Assembly (NCBI GenBank): GCA_008360975.2
Contig: CM039182.1
Location: 46,016,491 to 46,080,490 of the forward strand
DNA: 64,000 nt
Reading direction: 5' to 3'
From: Lichenostomus cassidix
Taxonomy: Eukaryota > Chordata > Aves > Passeriformes > Meliphagidae
Part shown: piece by piece, positions 38,801-51,574 of the stretch
Numbering within the stretch: the stretch's first letter is position 1
Layout of the letters: each line of letters opens with the position of its first letter
Notes under the pieces: generated by a model
Seen by the model: the letters and a program-made list of their open reading frames with translations, nothing else
What the model was told of the DNA's origin: nothing
The model's database searches: none
Translations under genes and position numbers: made by a program

Positions 38801-41800
38801 CAGTTCTGGGGATAGGTGACTTGTGATTCAATCTGGAAAATCCTTTTGCTTCAAATAAATGAATAAAATTATTCTGGCAGACAGAATGCATTCTGTTCTG
38901 TTCATTAGCGTGTAAACCAAGGGTTGGTGGATGGGTTGTTTGTAAGTGCAGTGGATAAAAAGTGCTAGAAAATTCAAATTACTACACGTTAAAATGTTGA
39001 GGGTCTGGTAGTGTGAGAGACCTTTTTAACAGATGCATGTTTGAGGCATAATCCGTCTATGATCTATAGACACAAAGCATTTCTGGAGGGAATTGCTGAT
39101 GTGGACATTTAAGATGCAGCAGAATGCACTGATATGGAACCAGAACTTGTTTAACATGAAAATGTGGAGGAAACTGAAGAAGGCTGCAATTTGTATGGCT
39201 TCTGGAAAAATGTCAGTGTATGTTCATTTTAACTTGGCATGGTTTTCAATCCCCAAGCAAAAATCATTTGACCCAAAAATCAATCTGAAGTTGAAATTTA
39301 CAAAATATCTAGAACTTGAGGTTATGACAGTAAGAAATTTGAATGGTTTAATGCACTTGTTGTTATGTGAAAGGTACATATTTGCTGCCTAAGACTTTGT
39401 ATAATCATTTTAGTGTAAAAGGAGTGTCTTTGATATTATTTTTTTTTAAATAAATAAACCAGTCCACATACAGAAACACACAAAGGTGGGAACCAAAAAA
39501 GGGAAAAAGAAAGCAAATCACATACCAGAAAAGGGAGTTTCACTGGAAGTCAGCCATCTGGAGAGATAAGTAGGCAGCTCCAGCCCAGTCAGTGGGCACC
39601 AGAACTGCTGGTGGGAGAGGAGGATGTGATGTGACTTCAAGAAAGCTATGCATGACTCTGGAACCAGAGGTCTAGAAGGGTTTGAAGTATCTTCTGGAGA
39701 ATTGATACAACTACTGTGTGTTTGTAGACAACTTGGACTGTGGCCACAAGGTACTGTTCCCATCAGAGGATTTGGGTTAACCCACTGAGTGGTGCTGAGG
39801 TTGGGCTGTTGGCCCAGGCAGGCCATGCTTACTGTCTTGTCTCCTCTGTTGAGAAGACAGCACCAAACAGATACTATAGCTGACATGCTGAGCAGAGAGC
39901 TGACAGCAGTTGCTGAGAACAAGGCCTTTCCCTAAACCCCCCTCTGTGTTCTGGGGCCAAGCACCTCATGCTGTGCCATTCAGGGTTCACTGCTCTGACC
40001 TGGGTGACAGGAGCATCTGCTTCTGTATCACAGAGCTTAGTTGGAGGCTGAGGGAGAACAGCAGTTTTTTGTATAAAGCAGTATGTCCAGAGTCACTGAT
40101 GAAGAGATCAGTGATCTCATCTTGGTCAGGATATTTCCCTCTCTTCTCCAGGGTAGAGAAGTATGTTTCAATTGCCCATGTAAAATGCATCAGTTGTGGA
40201 TGGGCTGAATGAAACAGTCTTTCTCTTCCAGCCCAGACCAGGCTGTGATTTGGCAATAAGGACTTTCTCTAATTGCAGAAGAAGGTACAGTTAATACAAA
40301 ATTAAGTTTCCAAGACCTCAAGTGGTTAGTTTTGGTTTTTCTCTGTTCAGCCCTGGGTTCTCTGTTTTACGCAGCACTTGAGTCTCTCATCATAAAGAGC
40401 CCTTCTTGTGCTAAAGGTGTGAAACTTTTGAATTTCAGATCATCTTTCTGCCTCCCCTAGCTGTCCAGGTAGAAAGATCACTGCTTGAATCCTTGCTCAA
40501 AGAGAACAGTGCTGTCCCACACAATGAAATCATCTCTGTCTGCCTGCAGAGGACTGTGGACTTTGAGCCAGGCATAATCTCTTTCCTGACATTTGAGTCT
40601 CATTAATTGGGTTAACAAGATGCTATCTGTGCTCCATACTTATGTAAATAGAACCTGCTAGCAAAGATCTTAATGGCACCTGATATATCACACTGCCTTT
40701 ACATCTATCAAGAGGTACCACTGCGGGAGTCACTTCCAAAAGCAGGTTGTGTTCTTGGTCCCCTGGGTCCCTTTATAAGCTGTAAGAAATGCTGGTGGTC
40801 AAGGCCAACTGTTCAGATGTCTTTCAAGTGTCCCACTGGTGACCAAATCTCACTTTGTCAAGATGACAAATGACTTGTGCATGCCCCGTTCACCTTCGAG
40901 CTTCGCTCCAATGTCAGCTCCATTTACTTGTCAGAAACAGGTATTTTTTTTACTTCCCGCAGTGCAAGTGGGGCAGGGGAAAGGAAGGAGTGAAGGGAAC
41001 ACAGGCTGAGGAAAAATCTGCTTGTATGGCTTCTATTCAATATATTACTATAATTGAGATTTGCAAGCTTTGGACATACCAGAATCTGTTTGTTTGTACA
41101 TGTGCAAAACAGAAAGAAGGGAATTTGCTTTTCAGAAGTGAGAACTGTCCCTGCAGGGCTAAGATTATGCAAAAACATGTTTTAACCACTGGATTTTTCA
41201 AGAAGAAAGTGGTTGTGCAAGATGAGTTTCTTATTTTGGACAACAAATTTTTTCCAGAGCAGCACTTAAAAATAAGTGTTCAATTAGCAGGGTCTACCCA
41301 GAGCATAGGCATTGTGCATGTGTCTGCACTGAAGAGCTCAACTCAAACCTCTGAGCTCTCATGGGTGGTTTCATTGACTGCAGTGGTATTGTTATGTGGC
41401 TGAGTGATCGCTGCTGTGATTGAGGGCTGTTACATCTCACCCAAAAGCAGCCATGGCCAGGCCACAAAATATGGTCAAAGTCAGCTCAAGGACTGTGAAA
41501 GTGACATTGACAGCTTTGGCTTTTAGTTTCTTCTCAATGACTTCCATATCATTTTTGCTTAGTCCACAAGTCAAAAAACACTTTTTCTCCTATTAGCTAC
41601 AGCGCTGGCTGAAGTTTTGAAAGTCAAAAGTTTTAATTTGGCAGTGTGATTAATCACAACAAAGGAAAGTTTATTCCACCTTTCTTCGTTACATCTGATG
41701 CAAAGCATTTTGAGTAGATATGAAGTAGAAACACACAGAAGTGAGATGTGTCAAGTTAAACATCATGGTGTCATAAGCTTTTCTGACTAATTCTCCCATG

Positions 41801-44800
41801 ACCTTGTGCCTTCCTTTGCTGGCAGCAGCTGGATGCAGACAGCTTGAGGATGATGCCTGCCACGAGCTGCCCATGACCTGGGATTACTGTGGCCCCTACG
41901 AGATTTTATGAGCAAGCAGCAGTTGCAGCAAAAATGAGTGAGCCTTTGCGAGTTGAAGGCAGCATTAAAAGACCCTGAAATATTTTGCCCCCTCTGTGGA
42001 ATCCTGCCTGAAACGCTCCTTTTCCTTGTCTCTTCCCACTCTTCTCTATACTGACTGACAAGCTGGGGGCTGCACCTTCTCTTGGCAGACTGCTGTGAAT
42101 AACCTTTTTTTATTTTCTAATACCACTGAGTAGCACAGGCAAGATCACGTATGAAAACAAATGCAGGGTCAGTGCTCAGTTTTCTTGCAAGTTCATTAAA
42201 ACAGCAGTGTCTGGAGGCCTTTTGCCTAAATAATTTCGTAATAGGAAACAGACTCTCGTTGCTTCTTTCTTTTTGAGCTACTATTTTTATTTGGTTGTTG
42301 TTCCTCAAGCGTTTTGGTCCTATTTCAAAACTTGCTTCAATTAAATGAAGAGAGTGGTTTTTTTGGTGCTTTCCAGTTTAAAAGCTGTACTGCAAAACTT
42401 CTAGGAGTCCTCTGGATTATGAAGCTAGGATTGACAAGGATTTTCCTCTCAAAATAACATTTAAAAACCCCAATGTGTAGCTTAGACATTTGAAAGAAAA
42501 TAAAAAAACCCCTCCCCTTTCTGTCCCCTAGCTGAGATCTCCTGTTGCTGCTTCTGGCATGCATCACATCTTTGAGGATACAGTATCATGAGAAAACTGT
42601 CACTTGGTGATGTATTAGGGTAATATATCATGAGAGCATCGTTTCTGTGGAGGATATGGGCAGTAAAAGACATGCTTCTGGCCAGACAGAGCAGCAGGGG
42701 ACCCTGCTCTTTTTCTTTCCTTTTCTTTAATCTAGCCCTGTTTTCGTATTGTACAGAAGTGAGTTTCTTCATGGGATATGACTTGTTGCAGAGTAAGTTA
42801 GGAGGCCCACTGGGCTTTTTAAAGTCTTTAAGAAGTACATGGCCTTAAGGGCTTCTTTGTGCAAAGTTTTTAGAATAGACTGAAGCCCAAAACTGGAGTA
42901 TCTGCCACCACTGAAGTCTACAGTATAAAGACTGAGTAAGCAGGCTTCAGACAGAGAAGGGAATAAAGATGCAATGACAGGTAACTGTTGTTTGGATAAT
43001 ATATTTGTAAATTTAGCCTATCAAAGCCTATCATCGATTTTGATGTACTTTGATGTACTTAATTATTGTTTTCCTCTCATTGACAGTATCTGCTGGAAAA
43101 TAAACAACAATGTATACTACTGGGATGACATTAGTTAAGAAACAAAAGCAGACTATTATTGTTAGGGCACTCTTTTGACAAGCTTGGTTAATTTTTGAGA
43201 TGAGCCAGAACACACCATGGCTTGATCTAAAATTTGATGAATTCAAATGATTTAATGATTTATTTTAAACCTTTGGTGTAATCTGTTTTGCCTTCTATGA
43301 AATCAGCTTGAAAATTATTGAGCATCATCTTCAACAATTTTTAGGACTAGAAGTTAGTTAGGAAGTTTTCAGACCAATTTATCTTGGCAAACTTCTTCTC
43401 CAAGCCATCCTGGCATGGCAGTTAAGGGGGAGCAGTGTGTTCCAGGAGCTAATACGCTCAGGGCAGCAATGCTGTTCCACATTTGCTGACTTCAGCTGCG
43501 TTTGGGTGGATCAAGCTCAGGTAGTGGAAGCTTTTATGGCCCTCAATTGCCTGTCACTTCTGTGGGAGAATGGATTCTCCAACACCTTCAGCCAGGGTAA
43601 ACCAGACTAGGCTGGACCATGCCTTGAAGATCAGTCATTTAGCTCAAAATACATTGGGCAGTGATCATCCAAAAGGCTTTGCTGACTAATCTGAGTAGCT
43701 GAGAACATCCAGCAAGGTGTAGATCATAAACTCACAGGGCTGGGTCAGTGAGCTGTAACCTTTTGCAACAGCAGGGGTACAGGTTTGGCCCAGAGCTTCA
43801 AATTGACAGGTTTTGCCTGTGACTACTTTTATCTTAGTTATTGTCATCAGATTTAGGTAACTGATAATTAATACAAATTCTTTATTGACAAAGTAGAAAT
43901 ACCATCCTGTGAATTAAAACTCACAGGAAAATATGTGCATTTTAAAAGTGTGCATCTCATGAAATGTGAAGGTGTGGTCTCCCACAAGAATCCCAATGCA
44001 TAATCCTTCCTTGAAATCTGGCTCCTGGATTACTATGAGTATTTTTTTTTACTACAGTATGAACTGCTGGGAACTTGTGAAGAGCCTGTCTCTTATTGCT
44101 AGAAGAGTGCCAGACTATTCTGTTGACAGGTAAAGGGTGTTGCCTATAACTGTGCAGCTGAAGAACTCTAATCTGAAGCAGCACTTGGAGGTTGAGGTGG
44201 AGACAGGGAGGCTGAGAGCTACACGGTCTGGATCCTCCTCTGGCTTTCTCACTGACTCACTCTTCAGTTACAGTAATTTTGTCTGGCTATGTCTACTTTG
44301 TCCATAAGATCACTGGAGCAGGGATGTGCTACTACAGTGTCTGATGTTCTGGGACTCTAACCCCAGATGCTGCCTTAGCATTAAGGCAAACAAATGTAGG
44401 AGGAAGAGACAGTGCTCTCTTTTCACCAAATACTGGTGCAGACAGCCGCTGTTGGGGAGTGCTGGGATTGCATCAGGCCACTGAGGTGACTTTCCTGGTG
44501 CTGGTGAATATCATCAAGCACAGAAAAAAAAAAAAAGGGGTTGTGAATGATTTGTCCTGAATCACTTATACATACTCATGTCTTCCTCACAGCAGTGGGG
44601 AATACTCATTTGAAGTGAAATTTGGTTTCATCTTTCAGCAGGGCCTTTTTTTAATCATCTTTCCTAGGGAGCGGGGAGAGCTTGAATTATGAAGGGAGGT
44701 GGTTCATGCTGGCTGAGCATCACCACAGGGAGAGCTGCAGCCTCCTCCCTGCTTACCCTTAGAGGCCAGATAAGCTAAACAGATTACAGGGATGAGGGGG

Positions 44801-47800
44801 CAAATCGGAGGCTACTGAGTGCTCTGCTCAAAAAAGGAAAGAGAGACTGAACTGAACGAAAATACTGTCGTTTGTATCTAATGCAACTCATGCTGAAATC
44901 ACAGTCATGTTGTGTCATGGGCAAGGACCTAATGCTGAAGGTTCTGAAGCATATGTTTGACTTCACTCCTGTGAGTTTTCCCATTACAACTGAAGACATG
45001 CTTAAAATAACAGGACCTTTCCCTCTCTTGGTGAATCATATGCCTTGGTGTTTGTAGGTTTATGTGGACAAATGGAGAGAACTCTATCATTTTGCAGAGA
45101 ACAGAGATTGTTTCATAGGGAAATATTTTTTCCACCTTGAATTTAAAAATGCATTTAGTGTGCTGAACTGTTTTGGTTATTGTACCCACAAAATTTGTTT
45201 TGCAAGGAAAAAAAACCCCAGCAGATAATTGGAGGGGAACAAGGGAAATGAGACCTTATCCTCATCTCCCTTGACAGTGGTTCAAAGTGTCTGCAAACAT
45301 CTCTCCTTGGGGAGTGGTGTCTCCTCCCTGAAGCCAAATTTTGAGGCTCTTGCTCAGGTAGACAAATGCTTATGGAAGAGAGCAGTCCCACAGTTTCAGC
45401 AGGGATCTCTTGCTTGCATCAACTCTGCCAATTAAAGGGAGGTTTGTAAATCGGACCCGAGACGGCGAGTTCCAGGCAGGAGTGCCAAAGAAGCAAGGGT
45501 ACTATTTTCAGAAAGAGCCTCGGGATTTGTCTAGACCAGGAGTTACGCATGTGTCTGAGCCTGTTCTTGAGTTCAAGTTGGCCCAGCATCGGGATTGTTT
45601 GCACATAAACATAGGTGCAGGCACAGGCTTGGGAGCACGGTGCTCCTGAGCTCTGCTGAGGGATGGAGCCTGTGCCAGCCCAAACCTTTGCTCTCATGGC
45701 CTGTGTGGTGTGAATGTGGCTTCTTGTGCGTTTGAGAGGATGCTCTGGCCGGGTGCAGAGAGCCCAGCAGCATGGCTTAAGAACATGGGGATCATGGTGG
45801 CAGGAGCCTGTGTTTGAGCCTGCCCTTTGCCTTGCTGTGGAAAGGTTGCCTGTGTGAATTGAATACACTTGTTTCATTAATTTTAAATGACTCTTCTCCT
45901 AAGGTCCCATGTGCATACTTGAACGCTGCAAATCCCAAACTGCCCCGGGGTAACTTTTGCCATTGTTTGAAAATGGTTATTGTTTTCATGGGTGATTCCA
46001 CAGGCTTCTCCTAGCAGAAACTTAAGGACACCCTGAACTACTTGGTGAGGAGTCCTACCAGAATTACCAGTGGGACTGTGATGAATAATGGTAAAAAATG
46101 AATGTTTTCAGGATTAGTCATTAATGGTAGTCGGTATTTCTACCTAATCTGTCTCTCTTGCTTTTATTATTTTCTCTCCACAGCATTTTTTTCGTTAAAT
46201 GAAAGTTTAAGCAACATTTTCCCCATTCAGTATAAATAATTAACAACTTCAGGATATCAGAAATGCAGTGCAAGCTTCCTAAAAGCATTTTCAATACATA
46301 AAAAGAAAGGAAAAAAGGCCCAACCCCAGACCATCACTATGGACATCTGGCCCCCTGAGAAACCACATCTGCAATGTCTTCTGCAGCCAGCTGTGACAGC
46401 ACAGGAGTGGGCTCGGGGTACCACTGATGGAGGCACTCCTTGCTACAGTCCTGAATGAATAAAGCAGGCTCCTATTTTTCTTTTTTACCCTCTTGAAGCC
46501 AAATCCAGGTTGAAAAGAGCCATCCTCCTGGTGGCTGCTGTGAGCCGGCAGGAGTCCAGTGGGGAACCCTGGAGAAAGTTGGCTGTGTCTTCCAAGCTGT
46601 GGTTTGGCACATTTCCTCTCCAAGATCTCTGCCAAATATTCAGACTCCTTTTTAGCTTTTTTTTCTTCTTTTCATGTTGGCATTTTATTTAACTGAACCA
46701 TATGAGTTTAAGGCTGCTAGTTTGATATAATTTGTCGCCAGAATGGGGTATTTTGTGTGGAGTTCTTTGATGGAGGGTAAAAAATATGAGGTGTATGTAG
46801 AAGGTGAACAAATGGTGTTGAGAGGAGGTTGTAGTAAAGGTAACATGAAGCAGTAACAGTGATATTGGGTCTGGTTAGTGTATCTCTCCTGTGTGGGAAT
46901 TTTACATCACATTTGCATGCCAAGTTAAGGAGACCCTTGGTTCTCACTGGCAAAGTGTGGGAGAGGGGAGAAACATGGACACCCAACAGACTTTCTGATC
47001 TTTCCCCAAAGGCATTAAAACATGAGTTCTCCAGCAGCTGGGCTTGGTGAGTGCAGTGAGGAGTCCAGGGTGATCCTCCAGCACTTCCCTAAATTTTGCT
47101 TTCCAAGGGAGTCTGAGATTCCAGAGTGAACACTTTGCTGAGCTGAGCGCTGACTGGGGAGTTGCGTCAGATGCAGCAGCATTGTTCTGGATCAGCCTGA
47201 CCTCTTTTAAAAAAATACGCATTTTTCCAACACTAATAGAAACCTTAGCTGAGGTTCTCTCCCTTTCTGTGTGTGTGCCTGAGCACTAAATTAAAAAAAA
47301 AAAAACCAACCCAGATGTGAATCTATAAACCATCTGTTTAAAATAACTATTGTGCAGGACTGTAATTAAAAGTTATTTATTATGAATCTTGGGATCCTAT
47401 TATGGATTTGACTGACTCCCAGGTTTCTGACTTAGCAAACGGTTTATGTATTTATGAGCCATGTGTCTCTTCCGCACTTCTTGGTGCCAGAGTGCATGTC
47501 CTTTAAACAAAGGAAAAAAAATCCCCTACCCTCCCATAACTGTTGGCTTCTGATTGTTGGCCCTCTAAAAAGTTTCCTCCTAAGAACAGCAAAATTCAAA
47601 GTATCTGAGAGCTTTCAACAGATTCATAGACACTGTTGACAGCACAGATGGAGGTTTGGTAATACAGCTCTCCTGCATGCAGCTACTTAGCGACTTTCTA
47701 AATGTATGTCTGGGACAAGTAATGAAATGTTGTGATTACTGGGGGAGGGAGGGGACATAATTGGAAGGAAAGGCTTTGTTGCTTAAGTCCCATTTGCTCT

Positions 47801-50465
47801 CAGCCTCCACTTTGCCCTTGTGAAATGGGAGGGAAAGAGGCAGCAAAATTGAAGCAAGCAGATGGACAGTAGACATTAAAAGCAGTGTTTTGGGCAACTG
47901 GGTGAAGGAAAAAACCCAAGCTCCCAATGACAATTACTCTTTGTTTTATTTTTGTACTTTTACACCCAGTGGGCCCAGGAGATCTGCACTGGATAATGCC
48001 TGACTGCAATAGACTAAACAATGATTTACCAGCCCTGTTTTATCTGCAGCAGGCCTATGATGGATCAGCATGGTGCATTAACCCTTTCCTCCCCATCTGT
48101 TGGCCTAGTTTTCCACAAGAGATGCAGCATTGAGATAAAAGAGCAGGACTTTCTGAAAAGAATTTTAGGATAATAGCAATAGTAGTAGTGGAGGCATTAG
48201 GAGGTATTTGGATGCCCTTCCCTGGACTTACATTCATCTCTCCTTAGTTCAAGAGGGATTTTGCCATGAGGACTATGCCAGGGCAGCAGTATGTTGCAAT
48301 TGTGGCTCTACTGTATATTTTTTCAGCAGAAGGCCGCAAAAGAAGTGGTTAGGCTGCAGCCTTGAGTGATGCTGTACCTTACACCCTGGAAGAGCAGCCC
48401 AGCCCTGGTGGCAGGGAGTTAGGCAGCTTGGGATTACATCTGAAACTGCTGGTTTTGGAGCTGTCTGGGCCTTGATAGAGAGGACTGAACATCAGCTTTG
48501 CAAATCCTACCCTGTTTAAGTGCTTAGCTGCTCTTCTTGTGTTGTAAAAGACTGGCTCTGTTTACCTGGGATACACAGAGCTGTCCTCTAAGGCAGGAGG
48601 ATGCAGCTTCTCCTCCAAGGGACAGAGCTAACCTTCCTCTTTAATTTGGGAAAAAAAAAAAAGAAAAGAAAAGATGCAGTGGATGAGTGGCACTTCCTGC
48701 CCACCTTTTAGCACCGTGCTGTAGCAACTGAGCTTTGAGACAGTGATCCAGATTTGCTGCCCCTCACATCCAGAGGCAATTCGGTGACTCATCTCCTGCT
48801 TTCTCCACAAGTATCCTTGCTGTGAGAACCAGTGACTTTTGGGAGCATGAAGAACAAGCCCCTTTCTGCTGGAGCCTGGACACTGAACAGCAAATAATTC
48901 AAGGTCTACTGAGATAGAGAAAGGAAATGTGAATCTGTAGCATACTACCTAAGACACCCTCCTAGGGGGAAGGACCCTTCAGTTCCTGTCACTGCGCTCT
49001 GGGCCACTAATATTCTTCATGTGGAACAGCTGTGTAATGCAAAACAGCTCTTGCCACCAGCACATGAATTCCAAAATCTTCCCTCCCAGAAAACCTGCTA
49101 AATCAGCAACTTTGCTGGTGATAAGGAAAGAAGAGCAAGACCCAAATTTGGCTGCCCCCCGGGGTGGCTCAGTGGTACCAAGCTCATAATTGGACAGAAT
49201 TTTTCTGGTTTTGGCCATGCGGGGAAAAAAGAAGGCTTCTACTTAGGAACAGCAACTAGTGAGCATCTCCTGTTTGAAATATGTGTGTCAGGTTCATCCC
49301 TAGGAATTCTTGCCTCCTTCTTGCATTGCCAGCAAGAAGAAACCATGACAGGGTGTACCTGAGGGCAGAAGGAGACAGACAGCACTCGGGAGAAATTGCC
49401 TAGGAAGCTGAGCTGCATGAGGTATTTTCCCCCGTAGTCCCCTGGGAATTAAAAAAAATACAGAGCCATGTTATTCTTCTTGTCCCTCTCGCTGCCATCT
49501 GCAAAAATAACGTCTTCCTTTGAGGAGGGAGTCCAATGGGTAGCTGCCCGCTGTCCCTGCTTACACACATCCAGCCCAGCAGGGCTGGTTCTGAAGGGCA
49601 CTGTGCATGTCACTTCTCTCAGAGGTGCACGATGCGTGCTGCAGCTGGGTAAATCATGTTCTCCTCAGGAACAAACTCTTAACTGGATTTTGCCATTCCT
49701 TCACACCCACTTTCACCAAGCAGAAGATTTTCCCCCAGATAAAGGTAATGGGGCAGATAGGCTTATTAAATCTTTCCTTGTGCAAATTCATTAAAGAGAA
49801 TCAGATCTTAGCAGAAAGATTTAAAATACAGACTGTAGTTGATTTGGTAAACTTGACTCTGCTGCCCTTCATCAGACTTCACGGCGGCAAAGTCAGGGGG
49901 CACCATGTCCACGTAAAGGGAGTCAAAATTTCACTGGGCGCTTTAAAAGAGGTGTTGAACCAGTTGCAATGCTGTGCCGTGGCTGCTTTGTGCCTGTCCA
50001 GAGCTACAGACCTGCCGTAAATTCAGTTTAACCTGCTGGTTAAATTGCATTTATGGTTGTTCTGCAGTGCTGGAGTGATGCAGAGCAGCCAGCAAGTAGC
50101 AGTGACCTGGCTTTTTACAGTAATCATTTGTGTTGCTGCAGCTGTGCTTTAGGGCCTGATTCTCATCTGCTGATTTCACACTGTCTTGGTGAGAGTGAGT
50201 CCTCATTTACACTGATAAGACTGAAGTGCCTTTATAGCTCTCATCAGATCAGGCAGTGACTTTGAAGTAAATAAACCTCTGATTTTAGACAAAGGGCTGG
50301 AGTGTAATAAAAGCTGTGTGTTATCCTTCACAGGCACCTTGAATAAGGCCATGAGGAGGAAAATAAAAAGACTGGAAAGAACAGCTTCTTTTTCTTTAGT
50401 TTTATGATTTACATTTTTCTAGCCCTTTGATTTTTTGGTCTCTAATTAAGTCATAAGATTGGGTG

Positions 50466-50542
50466 AGGTGGGTACTTGCATGTACTAGATGGCCACCTGT
50501 GTCACCTAATGAACTGCGCTGCTAATTATAGGTGGAGGTGAC
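50466..50542. promoter_or_regulatory. Cluster of five CACCT/AGGTG sites in BMPER intron 2
   Basis: AGGTG at 50466 and 50530, CACCT at 50494 (as CACCTG) and 50503, and AGGTG at 50536 fall within 77 bp. Two of them form a 7-bp inverted pair, GTCACCT/AGGTGAC (50501-50507 and 50536-50542). Paired CACCT motifs are the known binding pattern of ZEB-family repressors, and Snail factors also use CACCTG. Enhancer or silencer function is inferred and not shown. Confidence 0.35.
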
Positions 50543-51364
50543 TTCACAGGGCTACTTTAAGTCAGGAATTTGAAGTAGCAAAATTTTGTGAAAAGAAACG
50601 CCCAAAGTATTTGTTTTCTGCGCCTATTTAATGGCAGGGATAACCAGAAGGGTTGACACCACTGGGACAAGGTAGGCAATAAATGGAGTATTTCAGCTGC
50701 CTGCTGTTGCATATCCTCTATTGACATTACTTAATGTGATCAATGTGCTCCTTGGCCTCAGGAAATCACTGGCTTTTTGCCATAGAAAGATGACACTTTA
50801 ATGTACGGTGATTCTGTCTGCCCATGGTGTTTCACTGATTCTCAGCATTTTGGGGAGAAAGATGAATTACACTAGTCATCTTTTCTGGTATAGTGCATGG
50901 TAGCCTCTTTTAAAGAACCTCTAGGTGAAATTGATTTTGTGCAGTGGCAGGACTTAGTTTTCTCTGAGGTTGCCACCTCTTCCTCTGCCATTTGTCCTTC
51001 TGTCAGCGTGAGAAGTGATTCCTGAGCTGTGCAGTTCATGGGGCAGCTCCTCAAGACCCTGAGATATTTTAACAAGCACATCATGTAGGTACTTGTTCAT
51101 TTAAGCAACATGGATTTCTTCAGAGCAGCCCATTTTCTGTATGAGACTGGGTAGCAGTCATGAATTACTAAGTGGGGTTTAAATGCCATTTACTTGGGCT
51201 TCTGGATTATTCAAAGACTGTTTTTTGCTGCGTTCCTTCAAGGGAGGAAAGATGTATTGAATCACAAGGACCTCTCCTGAAGCAAAAGAGCAGACTGTTG
51301 GCCCCACATTTTATTTTCTGAATTTCAAGAAATGGTAGCCTTGGGTTTGGTTTGCTTGCAATAG

Positions 51365-51574
<210 letters not shown>

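Noticed and set aside
40870..41403. 177-codon + strand open frame in intron 2
   Set aside because: There is no recognisable motif, no splice-compatible neighbours, and the composition is that of intronic DNA.
49468..50020. Two overlapping open frames of 108 and 137 codons before exon 3
   Set aside because: They are in different frames of the same DNA, with no domain and no fit to BMPER exon order.
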